Source: Cherax quadricarinatus
Taxonomy: Eukaryota; Arthropoda; Malacostraca; Decapoda; Parastacidae
Assembly (NCBI RefSeq): GCF_038502225.1
Contig: NC_091341.1
Location: 1,768,584 to 1,832,583, forward strand
Reading direction: 5' to 3'
Length of the DNA: 64,000 nt
Below, in pieces: positions 10,605 through 22,007 of the stretch. Made by a program: the position numbers and the translations under genes. The notes beneath the pieces are model-generated. The model made no database searches and had not been told where the DNA came from. It was given only the letters and a program-made list of their open reading frames with translations. The stretch's first letter is position 1, and each line of letters begins with the position of its first letter.

Positions 10605-13348
10605 CAGCAGGGCCCCACTTTACTGCGTTTCACTTTACGGCGTTTCACTTTATGGCGTTCCGCTAATACGGTCATTTCAAATTATGACCAAAACTCGCTA
10701 TACGGCTCCCCCCACCTGACTTTCTAATACGGTCACCGCGCCCCACCCTGTTTGTTTACATTCTTCGTGAGCTCAGTAAGCACTAAGTCTCTCCATTTTG
10801 TCTGGAAACTCCAAAATTTCAAATTTCATATTTTATATATATATTTTATATATATACTCAGATAATTATACTTATGTATACCTGTACTTAAATAAACTTA
10901 CATACTGTGCTGGCATGCAGGTACACATTAAAATCAGTAAGAGTGTCTTATGTCTCCAGACATCATATTAGTAATAATAATAATCATCGAGTCTCATTTA
11001 AATGTCGTATATTACGTTAAATACACATTTTCATTAATCCATCTATGATATTTTTTCAAAATTGTATAATAAACACGATACATAACATAAAATGATGATA
11101 AATACACCCCACAATAGAATAAATAAACATAAATATGAGATGTGGTAGCAGACGACTTGCACAAGTGATGCCATATTAGAAATGATAATAATAATAATAA
11201 TAATCACCGAGTCTCATTAAATGTTGTATATTACGTTAATATACATAATATACACATTTTCATTAATCCATCCATGATATTTTTTTCAAAATTATATAAT
11301 AAACACGATACATAACATAAAAAGATGATAAATACACCCCCACAGTAGAATAAATAAACATAAATATGAGATGTGGTAGCCAGATAACTTGTACAAGTGA
11401 TTACAAGAATAACATTTTCTATAATCTAACATAAGAGAAAATGTGTTACTGGGGGTAACTATAGAAAATTATTCCTTTCGTATGTATGTATGTTTATTCA
11501 GGTATACACAAATACAGTTACATAGATTATCATACATAACAACATATGTGTAGAGAACCTAGGATAACCCAAAAAAGTCAGAGTGACTTATTTCCATTGC
11601 CTTCACTCAGAGCATCATTTCTTCTCAAAATGTTACATGAGAATGGGAGTGTTCTTCTTTATTTATTCTACCATATCAATGTAGAGACAACCTGTACACA
11701 ATGTAACTTGTACACAAACCAGACGTGTACACTTTGTTTACAAAACTTACCTTCGCCTGGTTTGTTTACATAACTCTGCGCCTGTACTCTCTCATGCACT
11801 CATTCTTTCTCTCTCATTTATTCGTTTTATCTCATTTACTTACTCCTGACCCTACATTAAGACTACAAATATTTTAAGGTAAGTAATGAGTGAACTGTAT
11901 ATACATTTTATCGCTCTGGGAGGCTTAACCCTTTGACTGTCGCGGCCGTATATATACGTTTGCGAGGTACCGTGTTTGACGTATATATACTCATAAATTC
12001 TAGCGGCTTCAAATCAGGCAGGAGAAAGCTAGTAGGCCCACATGTGAGAGAATGGGTCTGTGTGGTCAGTGTGCACCACATAAAAAAAATCCTGGAGCAC
12101 GCAGTGCATAATGAGAAAAAAAAAACTCCGACCGTTTTTTTTAATTAAAATGCCGACTTTGTGGTCTATTTTCCTATAGTATTTGTGGTTGTATTCTCGT
12201 TTTCTTGGTCTCATTTGATAGAATGGAAACTATATTATAGAAATGGAGGTGATTTTGATTAATTTTACTATAAAAAGAACCTGGAAATGGAGCACAAAGT
12301 ACAGGAAATGTTTGATTTTTGCCGATGTTCAAAAGTGAACAAATGATGTCATTGTCCAATAAATGTCCAAATAGCCATTCTAATACGCAGTCATGAATGG
12401 GTTGATGTAATTTTTACAATTATTACAGTATTGCAGTAGTCTGCATAACAGTAAATCTTCTATTTTTTGTTTGAATAAAATTTCAAAATAAAAAGCAAGA
12501 GTAATATCACAGGGACCTGGAGACATGACTGATGAACAAAGAAAATGTTATTTTAGAGCCAGGAATGTCTGCATTGTTCATTCTGGACCTTATTTTGAAA
12601 TTGTCGTATTTTTTAATTTTCGTGAAATTGGCCAAATTGCAAATTTCTGACCATGTTATTGGGTAGTTGAAATCGGTAAATGGGCAGTTTCTTGTACTCA
12701 ATCGATAGAAAAAATAGAGTTCTGAAGAAATAGTTATGAGTTTGGTTGACTGGAATAACGGAATTAGCCGAAAATAGGGCTCAAAGTGGGCGAAATTGCC
12801 GATTTTTAAATATCGCCGAAGTCGCTAACTTCGCGAGAGCATAATTCCGTCAGTTTTCCATCAAATTTCGTTTTTTTGGTGTCTTTACAATCGGGAAAAG
12901 ATTCTCTATCATTTCATAAGAAAAAATAATTTTTTTTTTTTTCGAATATTTTGCGACACCAGAAGCAACTTCAGGATTTGGCCCTTCGACAGTCAAAGGG
13001 TTAAATATCATGGAATATATGTGTGGGTGGGTTGGCCTGGTATGGTAGCCTGGCTGACTACCATACATACCACACTTGATTTTTTACAATAAATACTATT
13101 TGTCTCACCCTAGATTAAGACTATAAATATTTTAAGGTAAGTAATGAGTGCACTATGTGTGTATTGTACTTTTTTATTGTTTTTTGATGCCTGGTTCTAT
13201 TGCTAACTTAATATATGTTAGTGTAAACTTATTATCTAGTGTTTGTATGCATTTGTAAGTGGAAAAAAAGGGTGTTCCACTTTACGGCGGTTTCCGCTTT
13301 ATGGCGGTAGCCTGGAACCTAACCAGCCATATAAGTGGGGCCCTACTG
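10605..13348 (-). mobile_element. Family G Tigger-like element, copy 2
   Basis: Same family as 4722-6542 in the opposite orientation. The TA duplications are at 10603-10604 and 13349-13350, with ends CAGCAGGGCCCCACTTTACT and, reversed, CAGTAGGGCCCCACTTATAT. Removing the TTAA element at 11925-13004 leaves about 1.67 kb that follows copy 1 throughout, including the SINE-like block (about 11490-11610) and the duplicated AT-rich block. Confidence 0.83.
11925..13004. mobile_element. TTAA-flanked piggyBac-like non-autonomous element 1
   Basis: 1,080 bp with TTAA at both ends. The terminal inverted repeats are CCCTTTGACTGTCG and CGACAGTCAAAGGG. The undisturbed site in family G copies 1 and 3 reads GATATTTAAGCATCCCAGAG, so a single TTAA was duplicated on insertion, as piggyBac does. 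Near the left end are two CGTATATATAC palindromes, then a block (AAATTCTAGCGGC, GTAGGCC-ACAT-TGA-AGAATGGGTCTGTGTGGT) shared with the other TTAA elements. No transposase is encoded. Confidence 0.85.
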
Positions 13349-13351
13349 TAT

Positions 13352-13512
13352 ATACATATGCTTGTACATGTATGTGTAGTGTGACCTAAGTCTAAGTAGA
13401 AGTAGCAAGATGTACCTGAAATCTTGCATGTTTATGACACCGAAAAAAGACACCATTAATCCTACCATCATGTAAAACAAATACAGGTTTCCGTTTTACT
13501 CTCACTGCCAAG
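13352..13512 (-). mobile_element. RTE leader fragment
   Basis: Matches the RTE 5' leader region at 4363-4520 in the same orientation (TGTACATGTATGTGTAGTGTGACC, CCTACCATCATGTAAAACAA). It is probably what remains of the 5' end of the RTE whose 3' half is at 8905-10515, separated from it by the family G insertion and a deletion of the endonuclease region. Confidence 0.7.
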
Positions 13513-13737
13513 TAATGGCATTATTCTCAACTCGTTCTCAAATTTTTTTTCCGGTATTTAATTTTAATGAAAAACTAGAGTCCATTGGGAACATTGTAGC
13601 TGTTGCAGTACTGTACATTATCTTGCCATGCTGAGGTATCAGGCCTGGTTCTTGCATCATAAATATATCATAAATAAAATTTTCAATTCAGTTATTCATA
13701 TGAAATTAACCTGATAACTTTTTCCATTTAATTCCAG
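13513..13737 (+). other. Host intron end with splice acceptor
   Basis: No repeat is recognised here. The segment ends in a pyrimidine-rich tract and an acceptor (AACTTTTTCCATTTAATTCCAG, AG at 13736-13737) directly before the open exon. This is the right edge of an intron whose upstream exon is not visible in the window. Confidence 0.65.
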
Positions 13738-15596
13738 GACTATCTGATAAGCTACCTCCTACCCCAGATACCAGCCCTTCCAAATTTCCAACAGTAGGAC
13801 ATGTAATAGGAAAAGTTTTACCTTCACTTGTGGAAGGAGTTAGAGATGACACTATAAGCCAAGATTCAGGAGTGGGGAGTTCAAATCATCCAAATGAATT
13901 CTCTCCACAACCTCCATTGGATGATCATTCATTTGGGGATTTTTCAAGTTCTGTTCCTGATGTTTCAAAGGTGAGTGTTGAACCAAGAAATGAAGCAGGA
14001 AACTTGAAAAGCGAAGACGACGACTTTACTAATTTTCAAGCATTTAGTTCTGTTTCCAACATACCACCGAGAGTTAAGGACTCAGAATGTGCAACTATCT
14101 CCTCAGATAATGGAAGTGGTGAACATGATCATGTCAACAACTCTAGTCAAATCTTCTCTGCAGTGCCTGAGTGCTATGAGGGTAGTGGCAGAAGATCTAG
14201 GAATAGTTTTTCTATGATAGGCACTCCCCCACCTCTTGATTATGTGGCAAATAGTGAGACTCTTGATGATGAATTCTCTAGGTTTTCTCCAAATCTTCCT
14301 ACTGATAATGATGATTTTGGGGATTTTAAATATAATGAGATGCCAGATATTACCAATGGAGAATTGCCTTTTGCAGAGAAAGTAAATTGCAATAAAAGTT
14401 CACCAGTACTTCATAAAAAAGAAAGGTTTACCTTACAAGATTCTGTGAAAAATAAGGAAAGTGCCCCATTAAACATTAAAGAAAGTGTGTCAGCTAATGT
14501 AAGTATCATTAAAAATATTACAAATCAGATGAATAATATAGATGAAAACAGTGGTTATTCGAAAACTGAGACAGCGAATGTCATCAATAAAAGTGTTCCT
14601 CCTGACTGTATAAGCATAGGTAATGAATTTAGTACCCAGGTTTCTAGAACTTTGGATAAAAATTTGAATATGGGATATGAAACTCAAAGTACTGTGACTA
14701 CCAATCGGAAAGATGGCATTAGCAGTGTATTTTCCTCTGAAAATGTAGTAGAAAAAGTAAAGAATGAGGTTATGGATGCTGGTAGTGTAGAAGAGCATCA
14801 TTGTATAAAAGCTTCTTGCTCATGTGATAGTGCAGAGAGCCATTGGAAAAATGAAATAGAAGAGCAATTAGATATAAGCAAAGTAAGTGTTGAAAGTTGG
14901 ACAGACTATGAAAGAGGAGATAAAAAAAATGATTCTGGAGTGGATGCCAATTCAATTTCTAATAAAAGTGCCTGTAATCATGAGGATTATGAATTTAGTG
15001 AGGTGAGAACAGAAAAGGGAGAACATGATGGAATTCAGTGCTACAAATCATACACATTGAGGGATAGTGTGGTTTTAAGGGAACATTCTCCAAGTGATAT
15101 TGAACATTTTGATAAAGCTGATAGTCAAAGTGAATCAGATTTTGGGGACTTCAGTAAAGCAAATGATGAGGATGATGACCTTGATTTTGCTGATCTAAGG
15201 GAACAAGTGGAGAATGGCACATTTGGAACAGAGGAAGCTGTACATTTAGCTGATGAAGTTGGCAAATTTTCTGATACTCATATAAACAGTGAAAATGAAG
15301 ATGAATTTGGTGATTTTAATTCTTCAGCATTTATTGACAGTGAATTTGGAGATTTTGGTAGTGCAAATGTTGGTGATGAGTTCGGAGATTTTGCTGTGCA
15401 TGAAGCATGTGGTTCATACACTAATCATGATCTCAAGGGTGAATTTGGTGACTTTGATGATCCTGAGGGTACAAGAGACTTTGGGAATTTTACCAAAGCT
15501 GCTGGATCAAAAGAGAGGGGCACAGGAGATTTCAGCCCTTCATGGAAGGAGAGCAACTTTGCAACTCCCTGCACAAGTAGCCCTGTTTTAAAAAAG
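13738..15596 (+). CDS. AFTPH: Aftiphilin-like FGDF-motif protein, internal exon
   Basis: The only sequence here that looks like a host protein. The frame is open from the acceptor at 13737 (codons from 13740, LSDKLPPTPDTSP...) to a possible donor at 15597 (AAAAAG/GTTTGG), giving 619 codons. The protein is acidic, Ser-rich and probably disordered. It carries seven FGDF motifs (starts near 13932, 14311, 15138, 15303, 15342, 15379 and 15441), one FGNF (about 15480), and the patch TPPPLD followed by DDEFSRF (about 14222-14285). Repeated FGDF-type motifs bind clathrin adaptor ears. The PPPLD-acidic-phenylalanine arrangement is typical of the aftiphilin N-terminus, which acts with AP-1 in trans-Golgi/endosome traffic. 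The ATG at 13830 is internal, since the frame continues upstream in phase. The adaptor-accessory assignment is fairly strong; the specific name is an inference. Confidence 0.6.
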
Positions 15597-15710
15597 GTTT
15601 GGAAAACTCATACTTTTTTTCTAATTTTTAATGTAGGTTTATAGATACACTATTTTCCTTAATATTTGAAAAACATTTTAAAAAATATTCCTTTTCAATT
15701 GATGGTTCCT
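15597..15710 (+). other. Splice donor and short unique intron start
   Basis: GTTTGG follows AAG at 15596/15597 and is a weak donor. The frame closes at 15644 if no splicing occurs. About 110 bp of AT-rich intron then precede the TTAA element. An alternative is that this exon is terminal and ends at the stop at 15642-15644. Confidence 0.5.
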
Positions 15711-15947
15711 TTAACCCTTTCAGAGCCGGTACCATACTTGTACGGCTTGAGAGCCGGGGTCAGAGCCGTACTTGTATGCGTAAATTCTAGCGCCTTCAAA
15801 TTGAGCGGAAGAAAGCTGGTAGGCCTACATATGATAGAATGGGTCTGTGTGGTCAGTGTGTGCAGTATAAAAAAAAAATCCCAAAGCTTGCAGTGCGTAA
15901 CGAGAAAAAAACTCCAACCATGTTTTTAAGAACATAAGAACATAAGA

Positions 15948-16818
15948 ATTGATGAGGGAAAAAAGGTGAGTGGTGCGTTGAGGTATATGTGGAGTCAAAA
16001 AACGTTATCTATGGAGGCAAAGAAGGGAATGTATGAAAGTATAGTAGTACCAACACTCTTATATGGGTGTGAAGCTTGGGTGGTAAATGCAGCAGCGAGG
16101 AGACGGTTGGAGGCAGTGGAGATGTCCTGTTTAAGGGCAATGTGTGGTGTAAATATTATGCAGAAAATTCGGAGTGTGGAAATTAGGAGAAGGTGTGGAG
16201 TTAATAAAAGTATTAGTCAGAGGGCAGAAGAGGGGTTGTTGAGGTGGTTTGGTCATTTAGAGAGAATGGATCAAAGTAGAATGACATGGAAAGCATATAA
16301 ATCTATAGGGGAAGGAAGGCGGGGTAGGGGTCGTCCTCGAAAGGGTTGGAGAGAGGGGGTAAAGGAGGTTTTGTGGGCAAGGGGCTTGGACTTCCAGCAA
16401 GCGTGCGTGAGCGTGTTAGATAGGAGTGGATGGAGACGAATGGTACTTGGGACCTGACGATCTGTTGGAGTGTGAGCAGGGTAATATTTAGTGAAGGGAT
16501 TCAGGGAAACCGGTTATTTTCATATAGTCGGACTTGAGTCCTGGAAATGGGAAGTACAGTGCCTGCACTTTAAAGGAGGGGTTTGGGATATTGGCAGTTT
16601 GGAGGGATATGTTGTGTATCTTTATATGTGTATGCTTCTAGACTGTTGTATTCTGAGCACCTCTGCAAAAACAGTGATAATGTGCGAGTGTGGTGAAAGT
16701 GTTGAATGATGATGAAAGTATTTTCTTTTTGGGGATTTTCTTAATTTTTTTTTTTTTTTGGTCACCCTGCCTCGGTGGGAGACGGCCGACTTGTTGGAAA
16801 AAAAAAAAAAAAAAAAAA
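15948..16818 (+). mobile_element. 5'-truncated RTE LINE with target duplication
   Basis: Encodes only the C-terminal 160 or so residues of the RTE protein (frame open 15966-16457, SGALRYMWSQKT to MVLGT), then the complete 3' UTR and a poly-A tail (16798-16818). It is close in sequence to the 868-4563 copy. The flanks repeat AGAACATAAGAA before the start and after the tail, about 12 bp, although the CR1 tail is itself repetitive there. It lies in the CR1 3' tail. Confidence 0.85.
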
Positions 16819-16964
16819 GAACATAAGAAAGGAGGAACACTGCAGGAGGCCTGGCCCATACTAGGCAGGTTCTTTACAATTCATCCCACTAACAAAACAT
16901 TTGCCCAACCCAATTTTCAATGCCACCCAAGAAATAAGCTCTGATGTGAAAGTCCCACTCAAAT

Positions 16965-19887
16965 TCAACCCCTCCCACTCATGTACTTATCCAACCTAAA
17001 TTTGAAACTACCCAAAGTCCCAGCCTCAATAACCCAACTAGGTAGACTGTTCCACTCATCTACTACCCTATTTCCAAACCAATACTTTACTATGTCCTTT
17101 CTAAATCTAAACTTATCTAATTTAAATCCATTACTGCGGGTTCTCTCTTGGAGAGACATCCTCAAGACCTTATTAATATCCCCTTTATTAATACCTATCT
17201 TCCACTTATACACTTCGATCAGGTCTCCCCTCATTCTTCGTCTAACAAGTGAATGTAACTTAAGAGTCTTCAATCTTTCTTCATAAGGAAGATTTCTAAT
17301 GCTATGTATTAATTTAGTCATCCTACGCTGAATGTTTTCTAACGAATTTATGGCCATTCTGTAATATGGAGACCAGAACTGAGCTGCATAATCTAGGTGA
17401 GGCCTTACTAATGATGTATAAAGCTGCAGCATGACCTCTGGACTTCTGTTGCTTACACTTCTTGATATAAATCCCAGTAATCTATTTGCCTTATTACGTA
17501 CGCTTAGGCATTGCTGTCTTGGTTTAAGGTTGCTGCTCACCATAACCCCCAAGTCCTTTTCTCAATCTGTATGGCTAAGTTCTACATCATTTAACTTAGA
17601 AGTACTAGGGTTATGGGCACTCCCAAGCTTCAGAACCTTGCATTTATCTACATTGAACTGCATCTGCCACTTTTCTGACCAAGAATAGAGTTTGTTTAAA
17701 TCCTCCTGAAGTTCCATAACATCTACGCTTGAATCGATTATCCTACCTATCTTTGTGTCATCGGCGAATTTGCTCATATCACTAGTAATTCCCTCATCAA
17801 GATCATTGATATATATTATAAACAACAACGTGCCCAAGACTGATCCCTGTGGAACTTGTTACAGATCCCCACTCGGATTTAACCCCATTTATGGACACAC
17901 TCTGCTTCCTGTCAGTGAGCCATGACTCGATCCACGAGAGCACTTTTCCCCCAATGCCATGAGCTGCCACTTTCTTTAACAGTCTATGGTGCGGAACTCT
18001 ATCAAAAGCCTTACTAAAATCTAAGTAAATAATATCAAATTCTTTATCGTGGTCAACAGCCTCAAAAGCTTTACTGAAGAAAGTTAATAAATTAGTTAGA
18101 CAAGACCGGCCTCTTGTGAATCCATGCTGAGTATCATTAATCAAGCTATGCTTATCGAGATGGCTTCTTATAATCTCAGCTATAATTGACTAGTAATTTG
18201 CCTACAATTGAGGTCAGGCTTATTGGGCGGTAATTTGACGGTAACGACTTGTCCCCTGTTTTAAAAATAGGAATTACATTAGCCATCTTCCACATATCAG
18301 ACACTACACCTGTTTGAAGAGATAAATTAAAAATATTAGTTAATGGTTCACAGAGTTCCATTTTGCATTCCTTAAGAACCCTTGAAAAAACCTCATCAGG
18401 ACCCGGCGACTTATTTTGCTTCAGTCGGTCTATCTGCTTCACAACCATTTCACTAGTGACTGTAATGTTACATAATTTATCTTCTTCTAGCCAATTATAA
18501 AATTAATTACTGGAATATTGTTAGTGTCTTCCTGTGTAAAAACTGAGAGAAAATAATTATTTAAAATCGAGCACATTTCATTCTCTTTGTCAGTAAGGTG
18601 CCCATAGTTATTTTTAAGGGGACCTATCTTATCTCTAACTTTTGTTCTATAGACCTGGAAAAAACTTTTTGGGTTAGTTTTAGAATCCCTAGCAACTTTA
18701 ATTTCATAGTCCCTTTTAGCTTTTCTTATCCCCTTTTTAATGTCCCTCTTAATGTCAATATACTGATTCATAAGATGACCCTCACCTCTTTTGATACGCC
18801 TATAAATTCCTTTCTTATGCCCTAGTAGATATTTGAGCCTATTATTCATCCATTTTGGGTCATTTCTATTTGATCTAATTTCTTTATATAGGATAAACGT
18901 TCTTTGAGCAGCATGTATAGTGTTCAGAAAACTGTCATATTGATAGCTCTCTTCGTTACCCCAGTCAACAGTTGATAAGTGTTCTCTAAGCCCATCGTAA
19001 TCTGCTAAGCGAAAATCTGGGACTGTTACTGAGTTATCGCTACTATCGTACTTCCATTCAATGCTAAATGTAATTGATTTGTGGTCGCTAGCACCCAGTT
19101 CCTCTGAAATTTCTAAATTATTAACAAGGGATTCATTGTTTGCCATAACTAAGTCAAGCAGGTTATTTCCCCTTGTAGGCTCTGTCACAAACTGCTTCAA
19201 AAAACAATCCTGAACTACTTCTAAGAAGTCGTATGATTCTAAATTCCCAGTCAAGAAATTCCAATCAATATGACTAAAGTTAGTCTCCTAGAATTACTAC
19301 ATTATCGTGCCTTGTGGCCTTAACAATTTCCTCCCATAGTAGTCTCCCTTGGTCCCTATCTAAGTTTGGGGGACGGTATATCACTCCTAAAATCAGTTTT
19401 CCATGTCCCTCTGAAAATTCTATCCAAACAGACTCTGTATGTGTTACTTCAGACTTAATACCCGTTTTTATGCAACACTTCAAGCGATCTCGGACATGCA
19501 ATGCCACCCCACCCCCCTTCCCGATACTTTATCTACTTGGAACAATTTAAAACCCTGAATATGACATTCCGCAGGCATGTCCCGACTTTTTGAATTAAAC
19601 CACGTCTCAGTTAAGGCAAATACATCAATGTTCCCTGCACTAGCAACTAATCTCAACTCGTCCATCTTATTCCTAGCACTACGGCAATTAGCATAATAAG
19701 CATTGAAAGACTCTCCTTTCTCTTTACCCTTCCTGCTCATTTCTGTTTTTCTACTAAACCTATTACTGTCCTTATCACCCAAGGTCACTGGCTTTTCAAT
19801 ATCTACCTCGTTCTGCTTATTACTAGTTCCCCTAGAACTCGTAATATTACTACACTGGGACTTCAATGTTTTCCTGCCAAAACCCAT
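16965..19887 (-). pseudogene. CR1 ORF2, endonuclease and reverse transcriptase, decayed
   Basis: Successive minus-strand pieces cover the full protein. 19887-19480: endonuclease start (YYANCRSARNKMDEL, LTETWF). 19507-19280: GVIYRPPN and VILGD. 19254-18487: LDLVMAN and LGASDHKSI. 18448-18176: RT start (KSPGPDEV, NYRPISLTS). 18144-17803: QHGFTRGRSC and LDFSKAFDRVPH. 17837-17562: INDLDEG and KFADDTKIG. 17552-16965: the distal domain (LYTSLVRPHLDYAAQ, WNSLPSWV). At least five frame breaks or stops separate them, so it is dead. Every diagnostic block is still recognisable and in order. Confidence 0.85.
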
Positions 19888-19901
19888 ACCACTAACTATT
19901 C

Positions 19902-21812
19902 CTAGTTTAAAGTCCTAACAGCTCCCTCCACTGCAGTTGCCAGTGCTCCCACCCCACACCTAGATAAGTGAACCCCATCCCTGGCATACATATCATTTCC
20001 GATATAGAAGAGGTCCCAGTTGTCAACGAATGTTACCGCATTTTCCTTACAGTATTTGTCCAGCCAGCAATTGACACCAATTGCCCTGGACAACCATTCA
20101 TTTCCAACTCCTCTCCTTGGCAAAACACCACATATGACAGGGTTCCCACCCTTACTCCTAATTATTTCTATTGCTGACCTATACCTGCTAATCAGGTCTT
20201 CACTCCTACGTCTGCCAACATCGTTACCTCCAGCACTGAGACAGATAATAGGATTGCTCCCATTACCTCTCATGATGTCATCCAGACGGCTAACAGTATC
20301 CTCCATCCCAGCCCCAGGAAAGCAAACTCTCTGTCTCCTACTCCTGTCCTTCAAACAGAACGCCCTATCCATATACCTAACTTGGCTATCCCCAACAACA
20401 ACAATATTCTTACCTTCCTTAATGTCTTTCGTCGTGACGTTCCCAGTAGTCGACTCACATTCGTCGGGTAGCACTGAGAATGTATTAGATGTTTCCACAA
20501 CAGTTTCCACGGCAGTCTTTCTTCTTCATCGTTTCTACCTTTCCATTCGTCTTCTTGATCGTCAACTTCGTTCCCTGCTGTCCAGCCACTGACCAGTTTC
20601 CCTTCTTGACCTGAGGACTCAAAACAGGAGGACTACTTTGAATCTTCTTGTTTTCCTCGGTCAGTCGCTGAATCTCCATCTTCGCCATCCTCAATTCTTC
20701 CTTAACCCTTTGAGGGTTTTCGTCGTACTAGTACGTCTTACGTGTAGGGGTTTTTGACGTACTAGTACTCATAAATTCTAGCGGCCTCAAATCTAGTGGG
20801 AGAAAGCTGGTAGGCCTTCATATGAAAGAATGGGTCTATGTGGTCAGTGTGCACAGTCTAAAAAAAATCCTGCAGCACACAGTGCATAATGAGAAAAAAA
20901 AAACTTTGACCATTTTTTTTAATAAATCAGCGACTTTGCAGTGTATTTTTGTATGGTATTTATTGTTGTATTCTAGTTTTCTTGGTCTCATTTTATAGAA
21001 TGGAAGACATATTACAGAAATTGAGATGATTTTGACTGGTTTTACAAAGAAAGGTGCCTTGAAATTGAGCTCAAAGTAGGAGAAATGTTCGATTTTTACC
21101 AAACTTCAAAAGTAAACAAATCGTGCCAAGCGTGCAATACACGTCAACTGGTGAGTCTAATATTCTTTCACAAGTGCACCAATAATATTTATACCATTTT
21201 TTACACTAATGCAGTAGTCTGCATAACAGTAAATCTTATATTTTTTGTGAAAATAAAAATTCAAAGTGGAAAGCAAAAGAATATAAGAGGGGCCTTGAGA
21301 CGTGACTAATGACTAGAGGAAATGTCATTTTAGTGCCAGGAATGTCTTTCTTGTTTATTCTGGACCCTATTCGGAAATTGGCATCTTTTGAAATTTGTGT
21401 GAAATTGGCAAAATTGCTAAATTCTGACCACTGTACTGGATAGTTGAATTTCATAAATGAGTGGTTTCTTGCACCCATTCGATAGAAAAAATGGAGTTCT
21501 AGCGAAATATTCATGTTTTTTGTCGACTAGTACAGTGAAATTGGCCGAAAATGGGGCTCAAAGTGGGCAAAATCGCCGATGCGTAAACATCGCCGAGACC
21601 GCTAACTTTGCGAGAGCATAATTCCGTAAGTTTTCTATCAAATTTCATACTTTTGGTGTCTTTATGATCGGGAAAAGATTCTCTATCTTTTCATAAGAGA
21701 TAATAATTTTTTTTTTTTTTTAAATTTGGCCGACCCTGAGAACGAGTTTCGGAGAGGGCCTGTCGACCCTCAAAGGGTTAAGCTGTTGGTTAAGTTGCTC
21801 GATGGAGGGCAT
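19902..21812 (-). pseudogene. CR1 ORF1 with SGNH-hydrolase (esterase-like) domain, interrupted
   Basis: The start ATG at 21812 opens MPSIEQLNQQL, which continues after the TTAA insertion at 20702-21781 into a charged helical segment (EELRMAKMEIQRLTEENKK). A frameshift near 20500 leads to a 202-residue frame (20510-19902). That frame has the SGNH blocks in order: GDS (S42 in VVVGDSQVRY), GGND (94-97) and DGVH (D178, H181). CR1 elements are known to carry an esterase domain in ORF1 whose role in retrotransposition is unresolved. The catalytic Ser, Asp and His positions are all kept, although the reading frame is broken by the insertion and a frameshift. Confidence 0.8.
20702..21781. mobile_element. 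TTAA piggyBac-like non-autonomous element 3
   Basis: 1,080 bp with TTAA at 20702-20705 and 21778-21781. The terminal repeats are CCCTTTGAGGGTT and, reversed, CCCTTTGAGGGTCG. The host CR1 ORF1 reads through when one TTAA is removed (CAACAGCTTAAGGAAGAATT on the minus strand), giving the exact target. Palindromes CGTACTAGTACG and CGTACTAGTACT lie within the first 70 bp. The interior is co-linear with elements 1 and 2. Confidence 0.87.
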
Positions 21813-21853
21813 CTTGCTTCAATTCGTAGAGAGCGCGCAAACAGGTCTTCACA

Positions 21854-22007
21854 GAGCTAAGTACACGTCACCACTGTGCTAAGTACACGTCACCACTGAG
21901 CTAAGTACACGTCACCACTGAGCTAAGTACACGTCACCACTGAGCTAAGTACACGTCACCACTGAGCTAAGTACACGTCACCACTGAGCTAAGTACACGT
22001 CACCACT
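21854..22007. repeat. 22-bp tandem repeat in the CR1 leader
   Basis: Seven copies of GAGCTAAGTACACGTCACCACT with one visible change (GTGCTAAG in copy 2). It lies at the 5' end of the CR1 just upstream of ORF1, where repeated promoter-like units would be expected. There are no unique spacers between units, so it is not a CRISPR array. Confidence 0.93.

Noticed and set aside
21854..22007. Possible CRISPR array
   Set aside because: Repeats are directly adjacent with no spacers, in a eukaryotic LINE leader.
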